A stretch of 56,968 nt of DNA from positions 1 to 56,968 of the forward strand of contig NZ_FPAA01000016.1 in assembly GCF_900116235.1 (NCBI RefSeq). Direction: 5' to 3'. Shown piece by piece: positions 16,068 through 26,600 of this stretch. Source of the stretch: Marininema halotolerans (GTDB taxonomy: Bacteria; Bacillota; Bacilli; Thermoactinomycetales; DSM-45169). How positions within the stretch are numbered: position 1 is the stretch's first letter; each line of letters opens with the position of its first letter. The translations under genes were made by a program, and so were the position numbers. The notes under the pieces were generated by a model. It saw nothing but the letters and a program-made list of their open reading frames with translations, did not search any database and had not been told where the DNA came from.

Positions 16068-16808
16068 CTAGTTTTTTATCAGGGACTGAATCGCAGCTAA
16101 TGGACTTTTCACTTGCTTCTTTTGACCACCGAGTAACATCGATAGGGAACCATCTGGATCCTTCATCTGCCAAGAAAAAGCGGTATTAAGGATACGGCTT
16201 CCACGTCGAATTTCAACTTGCATCTGCACATCATCACTACCTACATCAAAATAGAGATTGAGTTCATCGAGATACCCGTGGTAATGTTCTGCAGGCTTAA
16301 ACTGAAAGATCTGGATAAAAGGTACCTCTTTACAGGAAGGATCATGCTCATTAAACATCCGATACATGATAAACCCTGATCGCTCGACTTCGCCTAACAT
16401 TTTCTCCACCGTTGGGTGAGGAAAAACTTCAATACGATCCCGATCCCTTGGATCAATCGCTCGTTTGATATCCAGTCCAGTTTTTAAGTAGATCGGATAA
16501 CGACCGCAAGACATTGGTGTTTGATAAGGCAGACGTATCTGAAAAGGGATAATTTGATCCCCCTTCTCTGAAATTGTAAAGGATTCACTCAACCGATATT
16601 TTTGCAGGATATGTTCCACTTTTTTACCATTTTTCAAGTAATGAACCACTAGATAGAGATAGATATCATCCACTCGTTGTAAAGCGTGTCCACCACGAAT
16701 TCTTACTTCGCCTCGCACAACTTCACCTGGTTGAAATTGATTGGTTTCTAACCGGGTATCTACCGTCGCATTGCCAACCCCCATACTTGCTAGTGCTTTG
16801 TTGAACAT
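16068..16808 (-). CDS. Spo0M-like protein, second paralogue
   Basis: 246 residues, sharing with its neighbour the start MFNKALASMGVGNA and the core YPIYLKTGLDIKRAIDP. The two differ most in the C-terminal third, which is basic here (QKKQVKSPLAA). The ATG at 16808 lies six bases behind GGAGGAGGTG. A tandem duplication of spo0M is seen; whether both copies affect sporulation is unknown. Confidence 0.9.
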   Translation of the reverse strand: MFNKALASMGVGNATVDTRLETNQFQPGEVVRGEVRIRGGHALQRVDDIYLYLVVHYLKNGKKVEHILQKYRLSESFTISEKGDQIIPFQIRLPYQTPMSCGRYPIYLKTGLDIKRAIDPRDRDRIEVFPHPTVEKMLGEVERSGFIMYRMFNEHDPSCKEVPFIQIFQFKPAEHYHGYLDELNLYFDVGSDDVQMQVEIRRGSRILNTAFSWQMKDPDGSLSMLLGGQKKQVKSPLAAIQSLIKN

Positions 16809-16847
16809 TGTATCACCTCCTCCCAATAGATACGTGGTTTCGATAGT

Positions 16848-18233
16848 TTAAGGAATCATGTGATTCGGATCGAGAACCTTATCCGCTTCTTCATCCGATA
16901 AATAACCCTTCTCCCGCACGATTTCTCGGATTGTCTTCTCTTCAGAAAACGCTTGCTTAGCAATTTCTGCAGCTTGATCATATCCCAAAGAAGGGTTGAG
17001 TGCAGTAGCTAAGGATAAGGAATGTTCCATCCATTCACGACAACGCTTCTCATCAACCTCAAGGCCTTGAAGACAGCGCTTATCAAAGGCGACCATCCCA
17101 TTACTTAAAATGGTGATGGAATGCAGGAGATTGTGGGCAATCACCGGCATCATTACATTTAATTCCAATTGAGCATGTTCTCCAGCAGCTGTAAGTGCTG
17201 AATCATTTCCAATCACTTGGATACAAATCATATTCATCATCTCTGCCATTACCGGATTGACTTTCCCTGGCATAATTGAAGAACCAGGCTGGACAGGAGG
17301 TAGCCGCATTTCAGCAATTCCAGTACGGGGTCCTGAAGAAAGAAGTCGTAGGTCACTTGCCATCTTTCCTAAATGAATAGCTAGGTTTTTCAAGGCCGCA
17401 CTCGTTTTAAAAGCAGCGCCAGTATTTTGCATGAAAGTGAATCGATTGTCGGGTTGACAAAACGGTAAACCCGTTCGAGAAGCAATCTCCCCAATTGCCG
17501 CATCAGCATAGCCAGTAGGAGTATTGATACCCGTACCGACCGCGTTTCCCCCTAAACCAATTTGATATAAGAAGGGTAAACTCTCTGCAATTCCCTGACG
17601 AGCATGCCGGATCGCATAGGCATAGCCCATCAGCTCTTGCCCCACTTTCAGCGGAACAGCATCCTGCAGGTGAGTGCGGCCTGATTTGATAATATCAGCA
17701 AAACTTTCTGCTTTCTCTTCAATCGTTTTAATCAACTCATCCATAGCAGGAAGCAATTGATGGACGATCTCCTCTGCAGCAGCAATATTAATCGCCACAT
17801 GAATCGTATCATTCGTTGATTGACCTCGATTTACGTGATCATTGGGGTGAACAAGCGAGATATCTCCTGGCTCCCCACCAAGAAGTTCTGCCGCACGACT
17901 CGCGATCACTTCATTCGCATTCATATTTTGCGAAGTGCCTGCTCCAGCTTGGTACACATCAACCACAAAATGCTCATCCCATTTACCTGAGATAACCTCT
18001 TCTGCCGCATGGATAATTGCATTGGCCATCTTCGCCTCTAATTCTCCACTACGACGATTTGCTTCTGCAGCCGCAGCTTTAATTAAACCTTGTGCACGAA
18101 TAAAACTACGCGGCAAGTTCATTCCACTAATTGGGAAATTAACTACAGCACGTTGGGTTTGTGCGCCATAATATCGATCCTTAGGCACTTTTACTTCACC
18201 GAGAGAATCACGTTGAATGCGATAGTCAGTCAT
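16848..18233 (-). CDS. aspA: Aspartate ammonia-lyase (aspartase/fumarase superfamily)
   Basis: 461 residues, the usual length for this superfamily, with the signature GSSIMPGKVNP and the substrate-site segments HPNDHVNRGQSTND and SGRTHLQDAVP. HVN and QSTND are closer to aspartases than to class II fumarases (usually DVN and QSSND), so deamination of aspartate to fumarate and ammonia is preferred; fumarase activity cannot be excluded by eye. The ATG at 18233 is seven to eight bases behind GGAGGTG. It lies upstream of the spo0M pair on the same strand. Confidence 0.85.
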   Translation of the reverse strand: MTDYRIQRDSLGEVKVPKDRYYGAQTQRAVVNFPISGMNLPRSFIRAQGLIKAAAAEANRRSGELEAKMANAIIHAAEEVISGKWDEHFVVDVYQAGAGTSQNMNANEVIASRAAELLGGEPGDISLVHPNDHVNRGQSTNDTIHVAINIAAAEEIVHQLLPAMDELIKTIEEKAESFADIIKSGRTHLQDAVPLKVGQELMGYAYAIRHARQGIAESLPFLYQIGLGGNAVGTGINTPTGYADAAIGEIASRTGLPFCQPDNRFTFMQNTGAAFKTSAALKNLAIHLGKMASDLRLLSSGPRTGIAEMRLPPVQPGSSIMPGKVNPVMAEMMNMICIQVIGNDSALTAAGEHAQLELNVMMPVIAHNLLHSITILSNGMVAFDKRCLQGLEVDEKRCREWMEHSLSLATALNPSLGYDQAAEIAKQAFSEEKTIREIVREKGYLSDEEADKVLDPNHMIP

Positions 18234-18325
18234 TTTAAGCACCTCCATCAAGTTATCCATCGGTCGATGTTCCATCTCAAAACCATCGGACTTTCAGATG
18301 AATAGCCACAATGTCCTGGGACAAC

Positions 18326-18366
18326 AAAAAGCCCTAGGACTTTTCGGATGCGAACCGAAAGTCCTA
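18326..18366 (-). terminator. Terminator of the pseudokinase gene
   Basis: A long stem on the minus strand (AGGACTTTCGG / CCGAAAAGTCCT) is followed by AGGGCTTTTTG. It lies 12 bp past the stop of the gene ending at 18378. Confidence 0.85.
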
Positions 18367-18377
18367 AGTACTTTTCC

Positions 18378-20321
18378 CTAGCCTTGCCTATTAAACACAT
18401 GGCGAATGTATTCATCCAATTGGGATGCTAATCGATCATGTTGTAATCGTTCAGCTTCCTCACCCAGTTGGACCGCTTGGGTAGGTACAGTTTTCTTCGC
18501 TTCTTGGGGTTTTCGTTCTTCTTTCTGCGCTTCTTCTTGAGCCCGCCGCTCATTTTCTTTCCTTTCCGCTTCAATACGTGCACGGAATACAGCTTCACGG
18601 CGCTTTGCCTCTTCCTGCTCTCGTGCCAGGCGTTCGGCTTCATGGCGTTCAGCCTCTTCACGAGCTAAGCGCTCTTCTTCACGGCGCTTTGCCTCTTCCC
18701 GCTCTCGCGCTAGGCGTTCGGCTTCATGGCGTTCAGCCTCTTCACGGGCTATGCGCTCTTCTTCACGGCGCTTTGCCTCTTCCTGCTCTCGCGCTAGGCG
18801 TTCGGCTTCATGGCGTTCAGCCTCTTCACGAGCTAGACGCTCTTCTTCACGGCGTTTTGCCTCTTCCTGCTCTCGCGCCAGGCGCTCTTCTTCACGGCGC
18901 TTTGCCTCTTCCTGCTCTCGCGCTAGGCGTTCGGCTTCATGGCGTTCAGCCTCTTCACGAGCTAGACGCTCTTCTTCACGGCGCTTTGCCTCTTCCCGCT
19001 CTCGCGCTAGGCGTTCGGCTTCATGGCGTTCAGCCTCTTCACGAGCTAGGCGCTCTTCTTCACGGCGTTTTGCTTCTTCCTGCTCTCGTGCCAGGCGTTC
19101 GGCTTCGCGACGTTCCGCTTCTTCACGCTCACGGGCTAAGCGCTCTTCTTCACGGCGCTTTGCCTCTTCCTGCTCTCGCGCCAGGCGTTCGGCTTCATGG
19201 CGTTTTGCCTCTTCACGAGCTAGACGCTCTTCTTCACGGCGCTTTGCCTCTTCCTGCTCTCGCGCCAGGCGTTCGGCTTCGCGACGTTCCGCTTCTTCAC
19301 GCTCACGGGCTAGGCGCTCTTCTTCACGGCGTTTTGCTTCTTCCTGCTCTCGTGCCAGGCGTTCGGCTTCATGGCGTTCAGCCTCCTCACGGGCTAAGCG
19401 CTCCGTTTCTTGTCGCTGAATCTCTTCACGGGCTAGCCTTTCAGCCTTCAGTCGATCCTGCTCCAATTTCGCCAATCTGGATTGTTCGAGGCGCTGTTGT
19501 AACACACTACCATTTCCTGATTCGGACTTTTCTGCATTTAAATGGGAGGCTTTCTTATCATGATCACCAGAGTGATCTTCACGATCTGCCCAGGTATTCC
19601 GAATAACGGGTCGAGATTTCTCCTCTGATTTACGAAACAACTGATCTAAAAAGCCCTTTGAATCTCTCTTTTTAAGATACGAATCAATATGAGAGATCAC
19701 TTGACCCGCTTGTTGATTCATGCTTTTTTGTAACATTTTCCCCAGCGCTTTAGGAAATTTAGCCCCTGAAGATACCTTACGAATAGGTTCTTCAAACTCC
19801 TCGCCCGTAAGCAACATCACCATCAGATTTCCCCAGTCATAAATGGGATCAGGCTGGGTACGTCCCTCAACTCCACATGCGATCACCATGAGATTCCCAT
19901 CTTCTGTAACGCCTATATTGGAAGGTTGGAGCACCATATGCATACGCAATGGTTTTCCCATTAATATCTGTTCCACTGGAGTAAGCTCTTTTACCCAGTG
20001 AAATACCTGATCCTCCTCTGCCGGACCATGTTGATGAAGGCGTTCTCGAAAAGGAACATAGGGACGAATACATACCAGCGATCGTTGTTCAGAAAAAACC
20101 TGGAGGTAAGGAAGAATCCTCGGATGATCTAACGATAAATATTGTTGGATCGCACGAGGTTGGGCTGGTTTGACCAAGGGCGTATGTTCCAGATAAAAAC
20201 GCTCTCCGCCGGATTCTGCTACAGCTAGCTCTCCAGCGAGTAGCGGTTCGACGCTCTCGATTCGGTAAACATCCCGATAATAATTTCCTACAGTAAAGAA
20301 CGACAACGTCCTCTCCTCCAA
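18378..20321 (-). CDS. Pseudokinase-like protein with long Glu/Arg-rich repeat helix
   Basis: 647 residues in three parts. Residues 1-220 look like a protein kinase fold, but the catalytic loop that should read HRDLKPSN is HMVLQPSN (His128-Asn135) and the DFG motif is ACG (148-150), so the catalytic Asp, Lys and metal-binding Asp are lost: a pseudokinase. A linker (220-290) follows. Residues about 295-600 are tandem repeats of 13 and 15 residues ([13 protein letters not shown] and [16 protein letters not shown] types), expected to form a single stable alpha helix of roughly 45 nm. A short tail ([12 protein letters not shown]) ends it. A SigK-like promoter motif upstream suggests mother-cell expression and possibly a spore coat role, by inference. 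Confidence 0.75.
   Translation of the reverse strand: MEERTLSFFTVGNYYRDVYRIESVEPLLAGELAVAESGGERFYLEHTPLVKPAQPRAIQQYLSLDHPRILPYLQVFSEQRSLVCIRPYVPFRERLHQHGPAEEDQVFHWVKELTPVEQILMGKPLRMHMVLQPSNIGVTEDGNLMVIACGVEGRTQPDPIYDWGNLMVMLLTGEEFEEPIRKVSSGAKFPKALGKMLQKSMNQQAGQVISHIDSYLKKRDSKGFLDQLFRKSEEKSRPVIRNTWADREDHSGDHDKKASHLNAEKSESGNGSVLQQRLEQSRLAKLEQDRLKAERLAREEIQRQETERLAREEAERHEAERLAREQEEAKRREEERLAREREEAERREAERLAREQEEAKRREEERLAREEAKRHEAERLAREQEEAKRREEERLAREREEAERREAERLAREQEEAKRREEERLAREEAERHEAERLAREREEAKRREEERLAREEAERHEAERLAREQEEAKRREEERLAREQEEAKRREEERLAREEAERHEAERLAREQEEAKRREEERIAREEAERHEAERLAREREEAKRREEERLAREEAERHEAERLAREQEEAKRREAVFRARIEAERKENERRAQEEAQKEERKPQEAKKTVPTQAVQLGEEAERLQHDRLASQLDEYIRHVFNRQG
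18596..19446 (-). repeat. Tandem coding repeats of the Glu/Arg helix
   Basis: About 850 bp of in-frame tandem units of 39 and 45 bp encoding [13 protein letters not shown] and [15 protein letters not shown]-like segments, alternating in higher-order blocks. Nucleotide identity between units is high (same codons recur), so copy number should vary by slippage or recombination. The opposite strand is open over the whole array because of the repeats; that reading frame is not considered a gene. Confidence 0.95.
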
Positions 20322-20394
20322 AAACTTTTATTTAAAGCTACCAAAATCCCTATTGATTCTTGCCGGTTGCAAATACAAGACACCATTTTCAGAA

Positions 20395-20421
20395 TACCAT
20401 ATGCTACCCATAGCGTATAGT
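20395..20421 (-). promoter_or_regulatory. Candidate SigK-type promoter for the pseudokinase gene
   Basis: The minus strand reads GCATATGGTA (20395-20404), an exact fit to the SigK -10 GCATANNNTA, with AC of CAAC (20420-20421) 16 bp before CATA. Suggests late mother-cell transcription. Motif evidence only. Confidence 0.35.
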
Positions 20422-20485
20422 TGAACTCATACGATCCCGCTCGTTTTTCGACAAATTTTTCTTCTTTTTATTTCAATTTTCGAGG

Positions 20486-21439
20486 CTAAGATTCCACATA
20501 AATCAGCCTTCCATCCGAACTCCTCCGCCATAAATTTTCTTTCAGGTGAACGCCACCCACCCACCAGTCAATTCCTAACACATCGATTCTGTCCTCATCC
20601 CCCGCCAACACCTTTTGACCTAATGATGTCAATATCCAGCTTTCCTCTTCATCTCCTTCCAACCCTTGTATTTCACTCGTTTCGATTTGAATTAATGGAT
20701 GCCATTCCTCCGCTAGTTCATTAACAATCGCTGCAAGATGAACATTCGTCAATCCATCCTCAGGTCTGTGGTTCAACACCTCATGATAGAGCGATTCAAA
20801 AGAAGAAATCCCCCTACGAATCAAAGTAAGGATCAATTCTTCGATCACCGATAATCCATTGGCTTGTGAGGGGAAGTAATCAGCGTGATGATTCCAGGCT
20901 GCATGCAATTGAGGTAGTCGAATCTCCCTTTCCTTACGGGTAACAAAATCCAATGGATTTACTGCAATATAATCCTTCCAGGCTTCTTCCGCTTCAATTA
21001 CATCTTCTTTCTCCAATGTAATCCGTTCGTCAAAGAGCCGCTTTACAACGAGTTCACCCGAATCCTGGGGAAGGGTCCCTGTAGGAATGGTTACCAAGTC
21101 AACCATGGTGATTCCTAAACTTCGACACTGTTTCAAAATATAAAGAAGTAACAGCTGATCCGCTCGGCTCGTACCCAACCACAATACAAGGTGAGACGAA
21201 CGTGCCAATCGCTTTAGTCGCTGTTCTTGATAGACAAACATCATTTTCGTCTCATCAAATGGCATGCCTAAGCGCTCTTCAAAAAAACGTGCGCGCGCTG
21301 TTGCTTGTTCCGTCTCACCCAAAGGCTTTTGAAAGGGACCAAACTCAAAATTTTCTCTCCACACAAATACCTCACCCTGTTCTGGTGAGTGTGCTCGCAA
21401 TACATCTGCCCATGGATCTCCATTAACTAAATAAATCAA
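20486..21439 (-). CDS. DUF1835-like protein
   Basis: 317 residues if started at the TTG at 21439, which gives (M)IYLVNGDPWADVLR, the usual start of DUF1835 proteins, with AGGGGAG nine bases upstream. A TTG at 21499 would add 20 residues with no family support. An N-terminal nucleotide-binding-like fold (VNGDPWAD; LWLGTSRADQLLLLY) is followed by a helical C-terminal half resembling DUF3658. Biochemical role unknown. Divergent from hemL. Confidence 0.7.
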   Translation of the reverse strand: MIYLVNGDPWADVLRAHSPEQGEVFVWRENFEFGPFQKPLGETEQATARARFFEERLGMPFDETKMMFVYQEQRLKRLARSSHLVLWLGTSRADQLLLLYILKQCRSLGITMVDLVTIPTGTLPQDSGELVVKRLFDERITLEKEDVIEAEEAWKDYIAVNPLDFVTRKEREIRLPQLHAAWNHHADYFPSQANGLSVIEELILTLIRRGISSFESLYHEVLNHRPEDGLTNVHLAAIVNELAEEWHPLIQIETSEIQGLEGDEEESWILTSLGQKVLAGDEDRIDVLGIDWWVGGVHLKENLWRRSSDGRLIYVES

Positions 21440-21545
21440 CCACCAACGCTCCCCTCTATTTATCTTCCTTGCCCTTGTAACGGCCTTTTCCCTATTCAAG
21501 TTCCAATGAAAACTTCTCCAACCTTTGGGAACTTCAGGTCAACCC

Positions 21546-21574
21546 TTGCTCCTCTTCCATCCCACCGATAGAAT
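21546..21574 (+). promoter_or_regulatory. Promoter of hemL
   Basis: TTGCTC (21546-21551), 17-bp spacer, TAGAAT (21569-21574), 34 bp upstream of the start codon. A good sigma-A match. Confidence 0.6.
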
Positions 21575-21607
21575 AAGGATCGTAGCAATTTGAAGGAGGA
21601 CACTACT

Positions 21608-22903
21608 TTGAATCATACCCGTTCACACCGATACCATAAAGAAGCCCTCGATGTCATTGTCGGTGGGGTAAATAGCCCCTCTCGATCCTTTAAAGCCATT
21701 GGCATGGAAAACCCCATTTATATCAAAGAGGCACAAGGCGCCTACTTTTTCGACGAGGATGGCAATCGATACATTGACTACCTTGCAGCTTTTGGACCCA
21801 TTATTCTCGGTCATAATCACCCGCATGTTACAAGTGCCATTCAAGAGACGGCAAAAAGAGGAACTTTATATGGAGCGCCTACGAAAATAGAAACGCATTT
21901 TGCTCAGATGATCCGCAAAGCGATTCCCTCAATGGAGCAATTACGTCTTGTGAATAGTGGAACGGAAGCCGTTATGAGTACGATCCGTCTTGCCCGAGCA
22001 GTAACAGGGAAGAATAAAATTATAAAATTTGCAGGGTGCTATCATGGTCACTCCGATTTGGTGTTAGTGGCTGCAGGTTCCGGTCCCTCTACTTTAGGAA
22101 CACCAGATTCTGCGGGTATTCCACAAAGCATTGCAAATGAAGTGATTACGGTACCCTTTAACCATGTGGAGGGACTTAAAGAAGCTCTTGCTCAATGGGG
22201 AAGTGATGTGGCTGCCGTTCTAGTCGAGCCTCTTGTTGGTAATTTTGGAATCGTAGAACCTGCCCCTGGCTTCCTAGCATCCGTCAACGAACTCGCACAT
22301 AATGCGGGTTCCCTTGTGATCTATGATGAAGTAATTTCTGCCTTCCGTTTCCATTATGGCGGCGTACAAACCTTGTATAACGTGGAACCTGATCTCACAG
22401 CCCTTGGTAAAATTATTGGCGGGGGCCTTCCAATCGGTGCTTATGGTGGTCGTAAAGAATTAATGGGACGAGTGGCTCCGAATGGTCCAACCTATCAAGC
22501 TGGCACCATGGCGGGGAACCCGCTTTCAGTTGCTGCTGGAATTGCCTGCTTAGAAGCGCTTTCCCAGCCAGGAGTCTATGAAGAACTTGATCGAAAAGGA
22601 CTCATTCTCGAGAAAGGCATTTTACAACGTGCGCAAGAGCATGGTATCTCCATACAAATCAATCGAAAAGCAGGAGCGCTAACGGTCTATTTTAGTGATA
22701 CTCCGATTATTGATTACGATGGAGCAAAAGCAACGGACAGTGATGCCTTTGCTCGATTTTACCGCCTAATGATACAGGAAGGCATTTACTTAGCTCCATC
22801 CAAATACGAAGCTTGGTTCCTCACCACAGCCCACAGCGATGAAGACCTCGAACAAACTCTGATCGCTACTGAAAAAGCCTTCCAAACCATGGCCCGGTCT
22901 TAA
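21608..22903 (+). CDS. hemL: Glutamate-1-semialdehyde 2,1-aminomutase
   Basis: 431 residues, a class III PLP aminotransferase fold. PLP-binding lysine is Lys268 in [30 protein letters not shown] and [10 protein letters not shown] are family motifs. It converts glutamate-1-semialdehyde to 5-aminolevulinate in tetrapyrrole synthesis. The TTG at 21608 is seven bases behind AAGGAGG; an in-frame TTG six codons upstream lies on the ribosome site. In Bacillus subtilis the second aminomutase, gsaB, lies in the same perR region, so this is probably the GsaB orthologue. The globin gene follows 52 bp later. Confidence 0.92.
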   Translation: MNHTRSHRYHKEALDVIVGGVNSPSRSFKAIGMENPIYIKEAQGAYFFDEDGNRYIDYLAAFGPIILGHNHPHVTSAIQETAKRGTLYGAPTKIETHFAQMIRKAIPSMEQLRLVNSGTEAVMSTIRLARAVTGKNKIIKFAGCYHGHSDLVLVAAGSGPSTLGTPDSAGIPQSIANEVITVPFNHVEGLKEALAQWGSDVAAVLVEPLVGNFGIVEPAPGFLASVNELAHNAGSLVIYDEVISAFRFHYGGVQTLYNVEPDLTALGKIIGGGLPIGAYGGRKELMGRVAPNGPTYQAGTMAGNPLSVAAGIACLEALSQPGVYEELDRKGLILEKGILQRAQEHGISIQINRKAGALTVYFSDTPIIDYDGAKATDSDAFARFYRLMIQEGIYLAPSKYEAWFLTTAHSDEDLEQTLIATEKAFQTMARS

Positions 22904-22955
22904 GTGGAATCAAGAAAGAATTTGATGTTGCCCTACCATTAATCAGGAGGAACTC

Positions 22956-23348
22956 ATGATGTCAGAACCCATTGCCCTTTACGAACGAATGGGGGGGGAC
23001 CCTACCATCCGTAAAATTGTACAGTCCTTCTATCCTCGTGTGCAAAAAGATCCACTTCTGGCTCCCCTTTTTCCAGAAGATATCGAGGAGACGATGGAAA
23101 AACAACGCCGCTTCCTTACCCAATTTTTCGGAGGGCCACCTCTATATAGTCAGGTATATGGCCACCCACGCCTGCGTGCACGCCACATGCCTTTTCCAAT
23201 CACACCTCGCCATGCTGAAGCATGGTTGCGAAATATGGATGTTGCCCTAGATGATGCAAATATAACGGGTCTTATACGGGAGGAAATGTGGAGTCGCCTT
23301 TCATTCACTGCTGCCCATATGGTTAATCGTCCCCCCGAGGACCAATAA
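22956..23348 (+). CDS. Truncated haemoglobin, group II (YjbI/trHbO type)
   Basis: 130 residues with the truncated globin pattern: LYERMGGDPTIRKIV (helix A/B), Tyr at B10 in FYPRV, the proximal histidine region HPRLRARHMPF, and Trp at the start of helix G (EAWLRNMD) followed by MWSRL. Binds oxygen or nitric oxide in the cytoplasm; in Bacillus the homologue YjbI is linked to oxidative stress of disulfide metabolism. Ribosome site AGGAGG. Follows hemL, which supplies a haem precursor, and shares its terminator. Confidence 0.9.
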   Translation: MMSEPIALYERMGGDPTIRKIVQSFYPRVQKDPLLAPLFPEDIEETMEKQRRFLTQFFGGPPLYSQVYGHPRLRARHMPFPITPRHAEAWLRNMDVALDDANITGLIREEMWSRLSFTAAHMVNRPPEDQ

Positions 23349-23352
23349 CACT

Positions 23353-23378
23353 TTCCCCCTAATTCTAGGGGGATTTTT
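23353..23378 (+). terminator. Terminator of hemL-globin operon
   Basis: CCCCCTA / TAGGGGG stem with ATTC loop, followed by ATTTTT, just past the globin stop. Confidence 0.85.
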
Positions 23379-23631
23379 CATGGTTGCTCATAACCAGTTG
23401 GACCCCCAACTTCACTGCATAATCATCCCCCTCTATGCATATAAAACCCAATTAACGCTTGTTGATAACTAATCATTCATGGTATTCTGTAAAATAGCCT
23501 ATTGGTTTATCTATTACAGGATTCATCACAAAGTGGCGTAAGCGGTGACACATCGGCGACAGCGTTGGTTAACTATGGGTCTTTAACATGAGAGGAACTG
23601 CCATTGAAAAATTTCCGCCGGAGGTGTCTCC

Positions 23632-26600
23632 ATGAAATTGATAAAAGCAGATCCAGGTCGATTCCGCCATCTCTCAGCAGAAGAACACGATAGTTGTGGG
23701 ATCGTCGCAGTGATTGAGAAAAACGGAAACCCCACACAACAAAATATGTTAGATACGATCGATGCCCTCGTCAAAATGGAGCACCGCTCTGGATTTATTA
23801 ACGGGGAAGGGGATGGCTGTGGTATTCTCACTGACATTCCCCGTATCCTTTGGGCGCAAAAATTTAGAGAAGCGGGGATTGATTCAAAGCTCGCATATTC
23901 TCCAGGCTTGATCATCGCTCACTTTTTTCTACCCCAAAAAACTGAAGAGCCACTCCATGCGATTCAAGAACGAATCCGAAGCAACATTCGCCAAAGAAAT
24001 ATTCAAATTTTACTTGAAGTAAATAAAGCCGTGCATTCCCAAGTGCTCGGTCCCAATGGCAGAAAAGATGAACCTCTTTTTTGGCAAGTAGCGATGAAAG
24101 CGGATTCAGAGAATGATACACTCCCCCATCGCTTATTTGAACTGACCATCGACATAGAGGCTTCCGAGCCTGTACAAATTGCTTCCTTAAGTAATCAAAC
24201 AGTTGTCTACAAATTAATGGGTGCTGCAAGCCTTCTCCCTCGCTATTTCCAGGATCTTTCCAAGGGAGAGTTTCAATCCACAGTCACCATCGGTCATAAT
24301 CGTTATTCTACCAATACACTTTCTAACTTTTTTCGTGTTCAGCCCTTTTCCATTTTAGGTCACAATGGCGAGATTAATACCATCGCAAAATTACGGGATG
24401 AAGCACGCATGATTGCTACCCCTTTGGTCGAAGGAGGTAGTGATTCACAGGATTTAAACCGTGTAGTAGAAACCTTAATCCACCGTTATAATTTCTCCCT
24501 TTTCGAAGCAATTGAAACGCTTTTCCCTACGATTATGGAGGAAATTTCGCGCTTCCCTCAAAATATTCAGCAAACCATCACCTGGTTACGTAAATCCTTC
24601 GGTCCCTTTGCCCAAGGCCCTGCAGGAATTGTGTCGCGCTATGGAAATGAATGTGCATTCAGTGTCGACGCTCTTGGCTTACGTCCTTTGTGGCAAATTG
24701 AAAATCAACGGGCTTTCATGTTCTCCTCTGAACAGGGAATCATTTCTGCCTCGGAAATGATCTCTGAACCGAAACCCCTCGCACCTGGAGAAACAGTGGG
24801 CGTTGAACTTACTCCCCAAGCCATCATAATCCCTCATCATAAATTACAGCAAAAAGTGTTCGAAGGCATTCAACAACGTGTCACGCTTACCCCATCCACA
24901 ACCAAACTCTCTTCCTCACCACCCTCCGCTAACAATCAGCTCATCGTACCTACGAACCAACAATATGCCGCTTTTGGGTGGGATCGGGAACATATCAAAT
25001 TTGTTGAACAAATGGCCGACACCGGAAGTGATCCCATCCGCTCGTTAGGCCATGACTCTCCCCTTGCCGCACTCGCCCATCAACGACAAAACCTGCCTGA
25101 TTTTATAAAGGAAAGTGTAGCCGTTGTCACTAATCCAGCCATCGACCGAGAGCGGGAACAGGAACATTTCTCTACCCATGTCTACCTCGGACACCGCCCC
25201 ACCCTTGATGGGGAATGTTCAGGAGGACTATTAGAACTCCCCTCTCCCATTGTTACTGAAGGGCCTCCAGGAGAAAAAATTGCAAAATCACACTCCACCT
25301 ATTCCTACGAACAATTGATCAACACCTTTGTCAAATTGGATCGCTCTATTCATCTCCCCCTCCATTTTGCTGAAGATATGCTGATCCCAGATGCATTGAA
25401 TGCTTTAGCGAACCAAGCGATTGAAGCCGTTCAAGAGGGCAAGAGTTTACTCATCTTTGATGATAGGGACTGCTTTTCTAAAGATCGTCTCCTTCTTCCT
25501 CCTCATCTAGCCATTGCTTATGTCGATCAACGCCTAAAAGAAAAAATGTCATCGAGTGGAGAAAGTCTTCGCCGACAAGCAAGCATCCTGCTTCGAACAG
25601 GTATGCTTCGGAATTTACATGATCTTGCCGTAGCGATTGGCTTAGGGGCTGATGCTCTAAACCCCTACTTGATGTTTGCAACCATCGCTGAAGATGAAGA
25701 AAGTCATGAGGAACAACTCTATGAGGGAATTAATAAAGGGTTGGAGAAAATTTTTTCGACCATTGGTATCCATGAACTTCGAGGATATTCACGATTGTTT
25801 TCTTCCATTGGTCTTCATCCCGAAGTGGCTGGGTGCTTAGGTATTGTCAATTATGCGGGCAGCACACAAGCGGGGTACAGTTTTGAAGACTTTGTAAGGG
25901 ATGCCAAAGAGCGCAGAGCCGAATTCACCAATGATAAAGCGCGTCCAGGTCGTTCTTTTCAACTCTGGCCACGCATCTGGAAATCGATTGTACAGCTTGC
26001 AGAAGGCTCCATCTCTTACGCTGACTTTTCTGAAAAACTAGGTAATCTGGAACAGAGTGACCCTTTAAGTCTTCGTCACCCCTTGGATATTGATCAAGGG
26101 TTACTTGAATCGGATACGGATCCTTCCCAAGTAGATATTGGGGTGGGTGATCATGACCTCCCCTTTGTCATTAGCTCCATGTCCTTTGGTTCTCAAAATG
26201 AAATTGCTTTCCGCGCGTATGCAGAGGCCGCCGCTCAATTAAATATGATTAGCTTAAATGGCGAAGGCGGCGAAATTAAAGATATGTATGGGCGATATCG
26301 AAAAACCCGTGGACATCAAATTGCATCCGGCCGTTTTGGTATCCATGTAGAACTGGCAAACTCAGCAGATATTTTAGAAATTAAAATTGGTCAGGGAGCA
26401 AAACCGGGAGAGGGAGGACACCTGCCAGGGAAAAAAGTTTCGACTAAAGTTGCAGCCGCACGGAATGCCACTCCCGGAACCGACCTCATCTCACCCTCCA
26501 ACAATCATGATATCTATTCCATCGAGGACTTAGCTCAAATCATTACGGAACTAAAAACCGCCAATCGAATGGCAAAAGTGATTGTTAAAGTGCCGATTGT

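Noticed and set aside
18578-19606. A 342-codon open frame on the plus strand opposite the Glu/Arg repeats, and another of 222 codons in a second frame
   Set aside because: Both arise because the repeat array lacks stop codons in several frames; the translations are low-complexity Leu/Ala/His or Ser/Arg repeats with no ribosome site, and the minus-strand protein has a start, promoter and terminator.
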